A stretch of DNA of 64,000 bases, from the NCBI GenBank assembly GCA_902615025.1, contig CACMNV010000001.1, positions 124,001-188,000 on the forward strand, written 5' to 3'. The notes beneath the pieces are model-generated. The model had not been told where the DNA came from and ran no database searches. It saw only the letters and a list, made by a program, of their open reading frames with translations. This document shows, in pieces, positions 1 through 8,309 of the stretch (its first letter is position 1; every line of letters starts with the position of its first letter). The position numbers and the translations under genes are program-made. Origin of the DNA: an uncultured SAR116 cluster alpha proteobacterium (GTDB lineage: Bacteria; Pseudomonadota; Alphaproteobacteria; Puniceispirillales; Marisalimonadaceae).

Positions 1-470
1 ATAAAATTTTTTTTATCATAAAAATAATATAACGGTTTTATTCCATATCTATCTCTACATAGATGTAAATTTGATTTTAAATTATCATACAACGCAAATG
101 AAAACATTCCATTAAACTTTAATAAACATTCTTCACCCCAATGTTTCCAGGCTACTAAAATAACTTCAGTATCAGAATTTGTTTTGAACTTGTATCCAAG
201 TGATAAAAGTTCTAATTTAATGTCTTTATAATTATATATTTCACCATTATAACAAATTACATATCTTTTACATGATGATATCATTGGTTGTGAAGCATCA
301 TCTGATAAGTCAATAACTGAAAGCCTTTTATGAGCAAATCCAACATCTAAATTACACCATATACCTTCACTGTCAGGTCCCCTATGACTAATTGAGTTAC
401 CCATTTCTTTTAGAGCTTCTATATTAACATAGTTGCCATCGAACCTTTTATATCCTGTTATTCCACACAT
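1..470 (-). CDS. asnB: Asparagine synthase (glutamine-hydrolysing)-like, N-terminal part, cut by window edge
   Basis: Only the first 156 codons are present; the gene runs off the left edge. The protein begins MCGITGY, so Cys2 is in place as the Ntn-type glutamine amidohydrolase nucleophile. SHRGPDSEG, HKRLSVIDLS and CYNGEIYNY follow, and RDRYGIKPLYY stands near the edge. These are hallmarks of class II glutamine amidotransferases of the AsnB family, which transfer glutamine-derived ammonia to an aspartate or another carboxylate. The C-terminal synthetase domain is outside the window. It starts 2 bp after the methyltransferase stop and is the last visible gene of a polysaccharide operon. In such loci AsnB-like enzymes often amidate uronic acids, so the substrate may be a sugar carboxylate; this is inference. 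Confidence 0.85.
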   Translation of the reverse strand, partial: MCGITGYKRFDGNYVNIEALKEMGNSISHRGPDSEGIWCNLDVGFAHKRLSVIDLSDDASQPMISSCKRYVICYNGEIYNYKDIKLELLSLGYKFKTNSDTEVILVAWKHWGEECLLKFNGMFSFALYDNLKSNLHLCRDRYGIKPLYYFYDKKNF

Positions 471-472
471 TT

Positions 473-1300
473 TTAAAGTCTTTTTACTAATATTTCATCA
501 CAGTGAGATCCAAATAGTCCAAAGAATCTATTTTTTTTGTAAAAAGTTTTAACTATTTTAAAACCTTTCTCCTTAAGTAAAAGTTGCAAATAATTAAAAT
601 CTATAGATTCATATGGATATCCTCCTAGCCAGTCATGAATATCATAATGCCACTCCATACCTCTATTTTTTTTATAATTTTTTATATATGTTATTGGATT
701 TCTAGCTTGTAGTAATAAGGCTAAAATTAATATCAACTTAAATAAACTTCTGATAAGTTTCTGAAAAATTTTTGGAGATTTGACATAAATAAGTTTCTCT
801 AATCTCCAAAGTTTACATAAAAAGGTTTTTTGATATAAGGCCACGCATAAATAACCATTTTTTTTTACTAAAGATGTAGCAATGTTTAATGCTTTAAACA
901 TATCTCCTGTATGATGAAGTACGCCCCAACTATAAACTACATCAAATTTTTTAAATGGTTTTTCAATTACATTAAAAATACTTTTATTATAAACTTTCCA
1001 ATTCTTGCTTTTAGTAAATCTCAATAAAACTTCTTTTGAAGTTTGAATACACACTGGATCAATATCTATGCCGTATACACTCTTAGCGCCAAATCTTAGC
1101 GATGTAATTAAATTAATTCCTGATCCACATCCAATATCTAAGAATGTTTTGTTCTTTATAATATTATTTAGACCTAACCTCTCAAAAGCTTTTTGAGAGT
1201 AAATTAAACTATGGTTATCAATTAAACTAGAAAAATTTTTCCAATTTAATCCAAATTCAAAATGACTATCTAATTTTTTTAATTTATTTTTATTATTCAA
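473..1300 (-). CDS. SAM-dependent class I methyltransferase
   Basis: A 275-aa protein with a Rossmann-type SAM-binding motif I, FLDIGCGSGINL, at about residues 53-64. An acidic strand end follows (VYGIDID), then VVYSWGVLHHTG, which resembles motif post-II of small-molecule methyltransferases. A hydrophobic stretch near residues 185-200 may be membrane-associated or a buried helix. It overlaps the upstream aminotransferase by 8 bp and is followed after 2 bp by the asnB-like gene, so it is translated within the polysaccharide operon. A sugar or glycan methyltransferase is the natural inference; the acceptor cannot be read from the sequence. Confidence 0.75.
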   Translation of the reverse strand: MNNKNKLKKLDSHFEFGLNWKNFSSLIDNHSLIYSQKAFERLGLNNIIKNKTFLDIGCGSGINLITSLRFGAKSVYGIDIDPVCIQTSKEVLLRFTKSKNWKVYNKSIFNVIEKPFKKFDVVYSWGVLHHTGDMFKALNIATSLVKKNGYLCVALYQKTFLCKLWRLEKLIYVKSPKIFQKLIRSLFKLILILALLLQARNPITYIKNYKKNRGMEWHYDIHDWLGGYPYESIDFNYLQLLLKEKGFKIVKTFYKKNRFFGLFGSHCDEILVKRL

Positions 1301-2459
1301 TTAACTGACTTAAATGGTTTATTATATAATTTTGTTCCTTTCTCAATAGTCCATTGTATAATGGAAGAGAAATAGTACAATGGTAAGAAGCCCAAGCATT
1401 TGGAAAGTCAGATGGTTTGAATTTATACTTATTTTTATAATATTTTAACATATGCAAAGCATGTGTTGCAGGCCTTGTTGAAATTCCATTAGTTTGTAAA
1501 ACCTCCATAATAGAATTTCTATATTTTAAAATTTTTGAAATTGAATATTTATTTAATTTTTTCTTATATAAAAAACATGGATAACTTTGATAACTATTTT
1601 GATATGTTTGATTATAAATTGGGCTGTCTAAATTTTTTAATTTAGAAAGCCCTATATCATAAAATTTTGCAATTTTTTTTCTTTCATTAATTATTTTTTT
1701 TGCTCTATCCATCTGTAATGAACCCAAAACTGCCTGTATATCTGTCATTCTAAAATTATAACCAGCATAAGGAAAATCAGGCAAAACATAGGGTTTATTA
1801 CTAACATGTCGTCTATAGTCAGATATTTCAGCTCCGTGATCTCTTAAAGATTTGAGCGCCAAAGCTAATTTTTTACTGTTGGTAGTTATCATCCCTCCTT
1901 CTCCAGTAGTAATTGCTTTCCTAGGATGAAAACTAAAACATCCAATATCTCCTAAAGTTCCAACATGTTGACTTTTATATAAAGATCCAAACCCACATGC
2001 TGCATCCTCTATTACAAATAAATTATATTTTTTTGCAATTTGGTTAATTTTGTCCATATTTGCAGGTAGACCAAAAAGATGAACCACTATTATAGCTTTT
2101 GTTTTAGGATTTATTTTTTTTTCTAATTGATTAATATCAATGTTAAATGTATCTAGTTCTATATCACACAAACAAACGTTTCCTCCCAAATGCTCAACTA
2201 CGTTAGCAGATGAAATCCAAGTAAAAGCTGGAACTATGGCTTCATCATTTTGTTTAAATCCAATACTGACTAAAGCTAATTCTAAAGCTGCAGTACATGA
2301 AGTTACAGCAATCGAATACTTCGCTTTTGTAAAATCGCACCACTTTTTTTCAAACTCCTTAACTTTAGGACCTTGCACTAACCAACCATTTTTCAAGGGT
2401 AAATTTACTGAATTAATTTCTTTTTTTGTTAATTTTACTTTAGCAATGGGTATATTCAT
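1293..2459 (-). CDS. DegT/DnrJ/EryC1/StrS family sugar aminotransferase
   Basis: A 388-aa PLP enzyme of fold type I. The Schiff-base lysine is K181 in SFHPRKAITTGEGG, preceded by VIEDAACGFGS with the PLP-contacting Asp. The family converts keto-sugar nucleotides to amino sugars. In this operon it could be the WbpE-like step that aminates the 3-keto intermediate made by the WbpB-like enzyme. However, the SFHPRK...TGEGG motif is closer to aminotransferases of the perosamine/4-amino-sugar type than to WbpE as I recall it, so a role with the neighbouring epimerase is also possible. The gene sits 4 bp downstream of the epimerase and overlaps the methyltransferase. Confidence 0.85.
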   Translation of the reverse strand: MNIPIAKVKLTKKEINSVNLPLKNGWLVQGPKVKEFEKKWCDFTKAKYSIAVTSCTAALELALVSIGFKQNDEAIVPAFTWISSANVVEHLGGNVCLCDIELDTFNIDINQLEKKINPKTKAIIVVHLFGLPANMDKINQIAKKYNLFVIEDAACGFGSLYKSQHVGTLGDIGCFSFHPRKAITTGEGGMITTNSKKLALALKSLRDHGAEISDYRRHVSNKPYVLPDFPYAGYNFRMTDIQAVLGSLQMDRAKKIINERKKIAKFYDIGLSKLKNLDSPIYNQTYQNSYQSYPCFLYKKKLNKYSISKILKYRNSIMEVLQTNGISTRPATHALHMLKYYKNKYKFKPSDFPNAWASYHCTISLPLYNGLLRKEQNYIINHLSQLIE

Positions 2460-2463
2460 TATA

Positions 2464-3441
2464 TTAAATCTTTTCTAATTCAAAAATATTTTGTTTTCTC
2501 CAATCAATAAGTCTCTGCAACCCGTCTTCAAGATTAATTGAAGAAATAAAATTAATATCATTTTGAGCTTTAATTGGACAGCCTATTCTATTTTTAACAA
2601 AAGTGTTTTGATTTCTCTTTTGATAATTTATTGAAAGATTGGCATTTGTAATTTTAAGTATCAATTCAGCTAGTTCTTTCAACGATGTTCTGATGCCAGT
2701 ACCTACATTATAATTCTCATCTGATATATTTGATTTCATAGCACAAATATTTGCCATTGCACAATCCTCAACAGCAATAAAGTCAAATGCTTCACTTCCA
2801 TCTCCTATTATTGTAGGGCTATTCCCCTTATCTATATCATCCAACATTTTCATTATTACGGCTATATAGGCTCCTTTATAATCTTGTCTAGGGCCATATA
2901 CATTCATATATCTTAAACCTACATAATCTAAATTGTAACGGTGGTGATAAGCTCTTAACATGGCTTCACATGCAATTTTGGTAGCTCCATAAAAATTTTT
3001 ATTATTAAACCTGTGGTTTTCATCCATTGGCTCATAATCAGCATCTCCATAAACAGAAGCAGATGAGGAATATACTAGTTTTTTTATATTTTGTTTTACA
3101 CACGCCTCCATTACATTAAATGTACCTTTTATGTTCACATCAAATGCACTTCGAGGGAATTCATGACATTGAAGTAACCATAAAGCAGCAAAGTGGAAAA
3201 CACCATCGTATCCTTTTAAAGCAGAATTTAAAATATCTACCTGCAATATATCACCTCCGATATCATAGATTTTTACTCTAGGGTCTTTTAAGGCATTTCT
3301 TATGTTCTCGTAATTTCCTCTTACAAAATTATCATAAATCAAAATTTCTTTAACATCCTCTTTTAATAATTTATCAATTGTATGAGAACCAATTAAACCC
3401 GCACCACCAATTACAACAAATTTTTTTCCAAAAAATTCCAT
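2464..3441 (-). CDS. NAD-dependent epimerase/dehydratase (extended SDR)
   Basis: A 325-aa protein with an N-terminal NAD-binding GGAGLIGSH motif (residues 13-21), FHFAALWLLQ in the middle, SSSASVYGD, and the catalytic YxxxK as YGATK. The C-terminal half contains RYMNVYGPRQ and VEDCAMANI, as in nucleotide-sugar epimerases. It starts directly after the acetyltransferase stop (no gap) and is followed after 4 bp by the DegT aminotransferase. It probably acts on a UDP- or GDP-linked sugar for the surface polysaccharide. Whether it epimerises at C4 or C2 or dehydrates cannot be told from these motifs. Confidence 0.85.
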   Translation of the reverse strand: MEFFGKKFVVIGGAGLIGSHTIDKLLKEDVKEILIYDNFVRGNYENIRNALKDPRVKIYDIGGDILQVDILNSALKGYDGVFHFAALWLLQCHEFPRSAFDVNIKGTFNVMEACVKQNIKKLVYSSSASVYGDADYEPMDENHRFNNKNFYGATKIACEAMLRAYHHRYNLDYVGLRYMNVYGPRQDYKGAYIAVIMKMLDDIDKGNSPTIIGDGSEAFDFIAVEDCAMANICAMKSNISDENYNVGTGIRTSLKELAELILKITNANLSINYQKRNQNTFVKNRIGCPIKAQNDINFISSINLEDGLQRLIDWRKQNIFELEKI

Positions 3442-4023
3442 TTAACTGCCAATCATTTCACAATTTCCATTCACCAATTTATAAACCATACCTGATGATT
3501 TACAAGTTGTCTTTCCATTACCGTGCAATGGCAAATCTAACTTGTATCCATCTTTACTCATCCAACCAATTTGTTTTGCAGGAGAACCAACCGCAAGCAC
3601 ATAAGGTTTTAAATCATTTACAACTACAGCACCTGCACCAATAAATGCATATTTACCAATTTTAGTTCCACATACTATTGTGCAATTGGCTCCAAGAGTT
3701 ACTCCGTCAGAAATAACTGTTTTCTTAAAGTCCTTATTTCTACTAATATGACTTCTTGGATTTAAAACATTGGTAAATACCATACTTGGCCCACAAAATA
3801 CATCATTACCGATCTCGACACCTTCATAGATACTTACATTATTTTGAATCTTACAGTTGTTTCCTATTCTCACATTATTAGCTACGTAAACATTCTGACC
3901 CAATTTACAATGATTTCCAATTATTGCTTTTTTAGAAACATGTGTCCAATGCCAAATAACAGTCCCACTTCCTATAATAGCACCTTCATCGATAATAGCA
4001 GACTTATGAATTATGTTTTTCAT
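3442..4023 (-). CDS. wbpD: Hexapeptide-repeat acyltransferase, WbpD/WlbB-like
   Basis: A 193-aa left-handed beta-helix protein. Repeats of the [LIV]GxxxxI type ([50 protein letters not shown]) cover about residues 10-150, and NPRSHISR matches the loop of WbpD-type N-acetyltransferases. WbpD acetylates UDP-2-acetamido-3-amino-glucuronate at the 3-amino group. The gene follows the WbpB-like gene with a 4-bp overlap, the classic wbpB-wbpD pairing, which makes the assignment more secure. The C-terminal tail ([19 protein letters not shown]) also looks typical of the family. Confidence 0.8.
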   Translation of the reverse strand: MKNIIHKSAIIDEGAIIGSGTVIWHWTHVSKKAIIGNHCKLGQNVYVANNVRIGNNCKIQNNVSIYEGVEIGNDVFCGPSMVFTNVLNPRSHISRNKDFKKTVISDGVTLGANCTIVCGTKIGKYAFIGAGAVVVNDLKPYVLAVGSPAKQIGWMSKDGYKLDLPLHGNGKTTCKSSGMVYKLVNGNCEMIGS

Positions 4024-4985
4024 TTTATGCTTTTTAAAAAAGGATGATAATCATTTGCTAAAGAGGATATTTTACAGTCTCTAATTTTTGAAATAGTTTC
4101 TATAGTTTCAATATTGTCTTTTATGTCAAATCCATTTCCTTGAAGTATTTCTTCGTAACTTTTAATGTGAAGATTGTTAAAACCTTCTGAGAATTCCATT
4201 TCATCTCCATTAATTACTATAGACCTATGGGTTGATTGATTTTGTTTTTTAGAAACTTCAGGAAGATCATTATAATCTATAGATAAAAACCATTTAACGT
4301 TAGCTTTTTCCAATTGTAAGAAACCAGATTGTTTATTGTGTGATTTGAGATAAACTTTTACATTTATTGTTCTACCAAATAAATAATGAAGCATATCAAA
4401 AAAATGAACACCTATATTTGAAGCAATACCACCAGATTTTTCTTCATCACCCTTCCAACTTTGATTATACCAACTGCCTCTTGATGTTATATAAGTTAAT
4501 GTTATGTCAGAAATCTTAGAAGATTTAGATTTTAAAATTTGGTGTTTTAAATTTACAATCTTGCTATGATGTCTTAATTGTAAAATCGTATTAATTTTTT
4601 TTCCAGTTTTTTCTTGAAGAAGAATTAGTGGCTCCAAATTCCACAAATTTAGAACTAATGGCTTTTCACAAATTGCATGTAAGCCTGACCTCAAAGCAAA
4701 CCTAATATGACTATCATGTAAATAATTAGGGGTGCAAATTGACAAATAATCAATTTTATTTTTCATATTTGATAACTTGTGTATATGTCTATCATATCTT
4801 TCAAATTCATTAAAATATAAGGCGTCTTTAAAATATTTATCTAATATTCCAACAGAGTCGTTTGGATCAAATGACGAAATTAGTATATTATTAGTTTTTT
4901 TTATTGCCTCTAAATGCTTTGGTGCAATATAGCCAGCAATACCCATTAATGAAAATTTATTAACTTTTGATTTCATAGACTCCAA
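4020..4985 (-). CDS. wbpB: Gfo/Idh/MocA oxidoreductase, WbpB/WlbA-like
   Basis: A 321-aa protein. It opens with a variant dinucleotide-binding motif ([11 protein letters not shown]) and continues with [13 protein letters not shown] and [10 protein letters not shown], where E-K-P contains the conserved active-site lysine of the Gfo/Idh/MocA family. [19 protein letters not shown] marks the second domain. The pattern closely follows WlbA/WbpB, which oxidise the 3-OH of UDP-GlcNAcA. It overlaps the wbpA-like gene by 13 bp and the wbpD-like gene by 4 bp, so the three encode consecutive pathway steps in pathway order. Confidence 0.85.
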   Translation of the reverse strand: MESMKSKVNKFSLMGIAGYIAPKHLEAIKKTNNILISSFDPNDSVGILDKYFKDALYFNEFERYDRHIHKLSNMKNKIDYLSICTPNYLHDSHIRFALRSGLHAICEKPLVLNLWNLEPLILLQEKTGKKINTILQLRHHSKIVNLKHQILKSKSSKISDITLTYITSRGSWYNQSWKGDEEKSGGIASNIGVHFFDMLHYLFGRTINVKVYLKSHNKQSGFLQLEKANVKWFLSIDYNDLPEVSKKQNQSTHRSIVINGDEMEFSEGFNNLHIKSYEEILQGNGFDIKDNIETIETISKIRDCKISSLANDYHPFLKSIK

Positions 4986-6259
4986 TAACGAAAACCAGAT
5001 TTGATAATTTCTTTTTTTGAGTAAGCAGATTTAATATCAACAAAAAGACCAAATTTTTTCATTTTTTTTAAAATCTTTAAAGGTTTCATTTTTAAGTAAA
5101 ATTCATGAGATACAGCAGCAATTATAACATCTTGCTGTTTAATTTTGTCCCAATCACTCAACTTGTATCCAAACTTTTTTGCTTCAACTTTATTAACTAA
5201 TGGATCATGGATTGAAATATTGCATCCAAATTCTGTTAATTCGTTAATAAGATCCATAACTTTAGAATTTCTTAAATCAGAACAATTCTCTTTGAAAGAA
5301 ATACCTAATATTAAAAGTTTTGTTTCGTGTATATTTTTTTTTAAACTTATTATTTTTTTTATTACTTCTTTACATATGAAACCAGCCATGCCGTCATTAA
5401 CACGTCTTCCAGCTAATATTAAATGTGGATGATAACCTTCTCTCTCTGCTTTGTATGTTAGATAATAAGGATCTACACCAATACAGTGCCCACCAACTAA
5501 TCCTGGCTTAAATTTTAAAAAATTCCATTTAGTAGATGCTATGTCTAGAACATCTTTGGTATCTATATTTAAATATTTGAAAGTCATGGCAAACTCGTTC
5601 ATTAAAGCTATATTTAAATCTCTTTGAGTATTTTCAATTACTTTCGCCGCCTCAGCTACTTTTATTGAACTTGCCTTGACAACTCCAGCCTCGATAATGG
5701 AACAATATAGTTCGCTGACAATTTTCATTGTTTTATTAGTATCTGCTGAAATAACTTTTGTTATCTTTGTTAATTTTCTTTCTTTATCACCAGGATTTAT
5801 TCTTTCTGGTGAATAAGCAACATTAAAATCTTTAAACCATTTTAAATTTGAAGTTTTTTCAAGAATTGGAACACAAATCTCTTCAGTCGCACCAGGAAAA
5901 ACAGTTGGTTCAAAAATCACAATAGAATCTTTTTTTAGGAATTTACCTATTAATTTACAAGAATTTTTTAATGCGGACAAATCTGGAACATTTGATTTGT
6001 CAACCGGAGTAGGAACTGAAACAATAAAAATATTAACACCCTTCAAAATTTTTTCTTCATTTGAAAATTGCACATATTTTGCTTTTTTAAATTCTAAACG
6101 TGTTACCTCATTAGCTAAATCAATATTATCTATGTAACTATTAATTTTTTCTTTTGATATATCAAAACCAAAAGTTTTATATTTTTGTCCAAATGCTAAA
6201 CATAATGGTAAACCAACATATCCAAGACCAACAATACCTAAAATATATTTATCTTTCAT
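4973..6259 (-). CDS. wbpA: UDP-N-acetyl-D-glucosamine 6-dehydrogenase, WbpA-like
   Basis: A 428-aa nucleotide-sugar dehydrogenase. It has N-terminal GIVGLGYVGLPLC (NAD binding), SVPTPVD, YSPERINPGD, and the catalytic cysteine C259 in GGHCIGVDPYYL. ISFKENCSDLRNSKV marks the C-terminal UDP-binding domain. These enzymes oxidise C6 of UDP-GlcNAc (or UDP-ManNAc) twice to the uronic acid using two NAD+. The adjacent WbpB- and WbpD-like genes favour UDP-GlcNAc as substrate, feeding UDP-2,3-diacetamido uronic acid synthesis. It overlaps its neighbours on both sides by 11-13 bp. Confidence 0.88.
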   Translation of the reverse strand: MKDKYILGIVGLGYVGLPLCLAFGQKYKTFGFDISKEKINSYIDNIDLANEVTRLEFKKAKYVQFSNEEKILKGVNIFIVSVPTPVDKSNVPDLSALKNSCKLIGKFLKKDSIVIFEPTVFPGATEEICVPILEKTSNLKWFKDFNVAYSPERINPGDKERKLTKITKVISADTNKTMKIVSELYCSIIEAGVVKASSIKVAEAAKVIENTQRDLNIALMNEFAMTFKYLNIDTKDVLDIASTKWNFLKFKPGLVGGHCIGVDPYYLTYKAEREGYHPHLILAGRRVNDGMAGFICKEVIKKIISLKKNIHETKLLILGISFKENCSDLRNSKVMDLINELTEFGCNISIHDPLVNKVEAKKFGYKLSDWDKIKQQDVIIAAVSHEFYLKMKPLKILKKMKKFGLFVDIKSAYSKKEIIKSGFRYWSL

Positions 6260-7274
6260 TATAATAATCCATATACCAGTTTACAAAATTTTTAATGCCA
6301 TATTTAATATTAGTATTAGGTTTAAATTTAGTTAAACTTTCTAATAACCTTACATCACTAAAAGTCTCTTTTATATCTCCCATTTGCATTCCTAAAAATT
6401 TTTTCTTAGCCTTTTTACCTAAACACAATTCTAATTCACTCACATAATCCATTAAGTTAGTTGGTTTTGAGTTACCAATATTAATTAGTCTCCAAGGTGC
6501 AACGTCAGATATACTATCATTAGTGACACTTTCGAATCTCTTACTAACAACATTTGGTATTTTTTCAATTAATAGTGATATACTTTTTACAATGTCACTA
6601 ACGTAAGTAAAATCTCTTTTCATATCTCCATTATTGTATATTGAAATTTCTTTATCATCTAAGATAGATTTTGTGAACTTATATAGGGCCATATCAGGAC
6701 GCCCCCAAGGGCCATAAACTGTAAAAAATCTAAATACCGTTACTGGAATTTCAAATATATATGAATACGAATGAGACATCACTTCATTTGACTTTTTTGT
6801 AGCTGCATAGAAAGACATTGGTGTATCACTTTTTTGATTTTCAGAAAAAGGCATTGTTTTATTTGAACCATACACAGATGAAGTAGACGAGATTAAAAGA
6901 TGGTCGACTTTAGATTTTTTAGACATCTCTAAAATATTAAAAGTTCCTATTAAATTTGATTTCAAGTAACTTTTTGGATTTTCAATAGAATATCTTACGC
7001 CAGCCTGTGCTGCCAGGTGGATTATTATGCTAGGATCATGTTTTTTAAAAATTTCATTTAAAAGTTTTTCATCCTCCAACATTCCTTGATAAAATTTATA
7101 ATTATTATACTCTTCAAGTATTTTGTTTCTGTCTTTTTTTAAAGAAACTTCATAATAATCTGTCATACCATCTAAGCCAACGACAATAAAACCTAAATCT
7201 AATAATAATTTAGACATATGAAAGCCAATAAAGCCTGCAGATCCTGTTAAAAATATTGTTTTATTAGAAGTCAT
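6249..7274 (-). CDS. UDP-glucuronate 4-epimerase-like NAD-dependent epimerase
   Basis: A 341-aa extended SDR protein. It has GSAGFIGFHMSKLL (NAD binding), the DGMTDYYEVSLKK region, HLAAQAGVRYSIENP, SSTSSVYGSN and the catalytic YAATK. FFTVYGPWGRPDMAL is the signature seen in CapI/LspL-type UDP-glucuronate (or UDP-GlcNAcA) 4-epimerases. In this operon it could convert a UDP-uronic acid to its galacto form. It overlaps the MarR-like regulator gene by 11 bp and wbpA by 11 bp, so it is an early gene of the operon. Confidence 0.85.
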   Translation of the reverse strand: MTSNKTIFLTGSAGFIGFHMSKLLLDLGFIVVGLDGMTDYYEVSLKKDRNKILEEYNNYKFYQGMLEDEKLLNEIFKKHDPSIIIHLAAQAGVRYSIENPKSYLKSNLIGTFNILEMSKKSKVDHLLISSTSSVYGSNKTMPFSENQKSDTPMSFYAATKKSNEVMSHSYSYIFEIPVTVFRFFTVYGPWGRPDMALYKFTKSILDDKEISIYNNGDMKRDFTYVSDIVKSISLLIEKIPNVVSKRFESVTNDSISDVAPWRLINIGNSKPTNLMDYVSELELCLGKKAKKKFLGMQMGDIKETFSDVRLLESLTKFKPNTNIKYGIKNFVNWYMDYYNER

Positions 7275-7638
7275 TTTTTGAAAAATTTATATTTTTCTTA
7301 GCCAACTCAACCTCTTGTTCTAATTCCTTAATTTCGTTACTTAATTCTTCATACTCTTGCATTTTTGTATGTAAAAATTTAGCAGTCAATATTGTCTTTT
7401 CATATATACCTCTAGGTGTCAAAAAATAAGCATATTTTGTTTTCTTTTTGTGTTTACTAAAATTTTTAAATTTTATCATACCTTTTTCTATTAAAGCATT
7501 TATACAATAATAAGCAGAACCATTTGATATACCAACAATTTCAGCTATTTTACGAGTTGTAATTTTAGGATTATTATTTAATAATCTCAAAATTCGAAGT
7601 TTAACTTCTTCTTGAAGCTGATTTCGTTTACTTGCCAT
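7264..7638 (-). CDS. MarR family EPS-associated transcriptional regulator
   Basis: I place the start at the ATG at 7638 (124 aa, MASKRNQLQEEVKLRILRLL). An in-frame ATG at 7701 exists, but starting there would place the ops-like element and an inverted repeat inside the coding sequence and add a 21-residue extension that does not look like the family. A winged helix lies at about residues 10-75 (ITTRKIAEIVGISNGSAYYC is the helix-turn-helix). A C-terminal coiled coil follows (EYEELSNEIKELEQEVELAK). Proteins of this type stand at the head of exopolysaccharide clusters. As first gene of the operon it probably controls its own transcription through the palindrome at 7711-7734 (inference). Confidence 0.82.
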   Translation of the reverse strand: MASKRNQLQEEVKLRILRLLNNNPKITTRKIAEIVGISNGSAYYCINALIEKGMIKFKNFSKHKKKTKYAYFLTPRGIYEKTILTAKFLHTKMQEYEELSNEIKELEQEVELAKKNINFSKNDF

Positions 7639-7655
7639 ATTTATATGAATGTTTA

Positions 7656-7667
7656 TTGCTACCGCAA
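7656..7667 (-). promoter_or_regulatory. ops-like RfaH recruitment element in operon leader
   Basis: The minus strand reads TTGCGGTAGCAA. It contains GCGGTAGC, the core of the E. coli ops element (GGCGGTAGCGT), and can fold into a 4-bp stem with a GGTA loop. In enterobacteria the nontemplate ops strand forms a shorter hairpin that exposes this loop to RfaH. The element lies 18 bp upstream of the first operon gene and about 140 bp from a divergent RfaH-like gene. The match is seen directly; function is inferred. Confidence 0.65.
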
Positions 7668-7680
7668 TGGAATAGTTCCA
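7668..7680. repeat. Short perfect inverted repeat TGGAA-TAG-TTCCA
   Basis: A 5-bp perfect inverted repeat with a 3-base spacer, directly abutting the ops-like element on its upstream side in the operon leader. It could be an operator half-site pair or a small RNA hairpin before the pause site. The meaning is unknown. Confidence 0.5.
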
Positions 7681-7696
7681 TTTACGTTCAAAAATG

Positions 7697-7724
7697 AGCA
7701 TACATGTAATTAACTTTTAGTCAA
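7697..7724 (-). promoter_or_regulatory. Candidate sigma-70 promoter of the polysaccharide operon
   Basis: On the minus strand, TTGACT (7719-7724) is separated by 16 bp from TATGCT (7697-7702). Transcription would start near 7690, about 23 bp before the ops-like element. The -35 box lies within the 9-bp palindrome at 7711-7734, so a repressor bound there would block it. The -10 box is weak. Confidence 0.4.
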
Positions 7725-7734
7725 TTAAAAGTTA
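7711..7734. promoter_or_regulatory. Candidate MarR-type operator (9-6-9 palindrome)
   Basis: TAACTTTTA (7711-7719) and TAAAAGTTA (7726-7734) form a perfect 9-bp inverted repeat with a 6-bp spacer in the shared intergenic region of the MarR-like and RfaH-like genes. An A-run rather than a T-run follows on the plus strand, and on the minus strand the T-run precedes it, so it is not an intrinsic terminator. Its size suits a dimeric winged-helix repressor. The binding protein is inferred. Confidence 0.45.
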
Positions 7735-7747
7735 AAAAAATATCGAA

Positions 7748-7780
7748 TTGACATAATAAAGTTAATTAATAGTATATAAA
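7748..7780 (+). promoter_or_regulatory. Candidate promoter of the RfaH-like gene
   Basis: A perfect -35 box TTGACA lies at 7748-7753. AT-rich -10 candidates follow (TATATA at 7773-7778 with a 19-bp spacer, or TATAAA at 7775-7780), 29-36 bp before the start codon at 7809. The exact -10 is uncertain because the region is all A/T. Confidence 0.4.
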
Positions 7781-7808
7781 TATTAAATTTATTGCTCAAA
7801 TTTGAATT

Positions 7809-8309
7809 ATGATCTTTAAGAAAAAATGGTACGTTGTTCAGTATAAATCAAATTCTAGAATTAAAGCAATTGTCAACCTTGAGAGACAAAATATTGAAGT
7901 ATTTTGTCCTCTTTTAGAGGTGTCAGGAATATTAAATAATAAATTTGTAAAAAAAAAAACTAACTTGTTTCCTGGGTATTTTTTTATAAGTTTTAATGAA
8001 ACTTTCCCTTGGAGAAAAATTAATTCAACCTATGGTGTTTTAAAAATTATTTGTTTTGGAAAATCACCCTCAACTATTCCTAACGTTATCATAAATAAAA
8101 TTAAAGATGAATGTACTAATGATGTCATAAAAAATAAAGTTAACATAGTCAATGGTGATAGTGTGAGAATAAAAAAAGGGCCATTTTCAAATTTTGTTGG
8201 TCAAGTACTTAAAATTGGAGCAAACAAAAGAATCTGGGTTATACTTGATTTAATGAAAACAACTAAAAACATTTCAACAAATTTAGAAAATCTAATTAAA
8301 TTAACTTAG
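7809..8309 (+). CDS. RfaH-like transcription antitermination protein (NusG family)
   Basis: A 166-aa protein with a NusG N-terminal (NGN) domain over about residues 6-105 (KKWYVVQYKSNSRIKAIVNL, then LFPGYFFISF). A C-terminal KOW domain starts near GDSVRIKKGPFSNFVGQVLK. NusG paralogs of this kind load onto RNA polymerase at ops sites and prevent Rho-dependent arrest in long surface-polysaccharide operons. It is divergent from a nine-gene polysaccharide operon whose leader carries an ops-like core, which supports a specialised RfaH-type role rather than housekeeping NusG. Its stop codon overlaps that of murQ. Confidence 0.85.
   Translation: MIFKKKWYVVQYKSNSRIKAIVNLERQNIEVFCPLLEVSGILNNKFVKKKTNLFPGYFFISFNETFPWRKINSTYGVLKIICFGKSPSTIPNVIINKIKDECTNDVIKNKVNIVNGDSVRIKKGPFSNFVGQVLKIGANKRIWVILDLMKTTKNISTNLENLIKLT

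Noticed and set aside
7639-7701. Longer start of the MarR-like regulator at 7701
   Set aside because: It would put the ops-like site and an inverted repeat inside the coding region and adds residues unlike the family N-terminus.
7711-7741. Intrinsic terminator at the 9-bp palindrome
   Set aside because: On the plus strand an A-run follows the stem; on the minus strand the T-run precedes it. Neither orientation fits a terminator.
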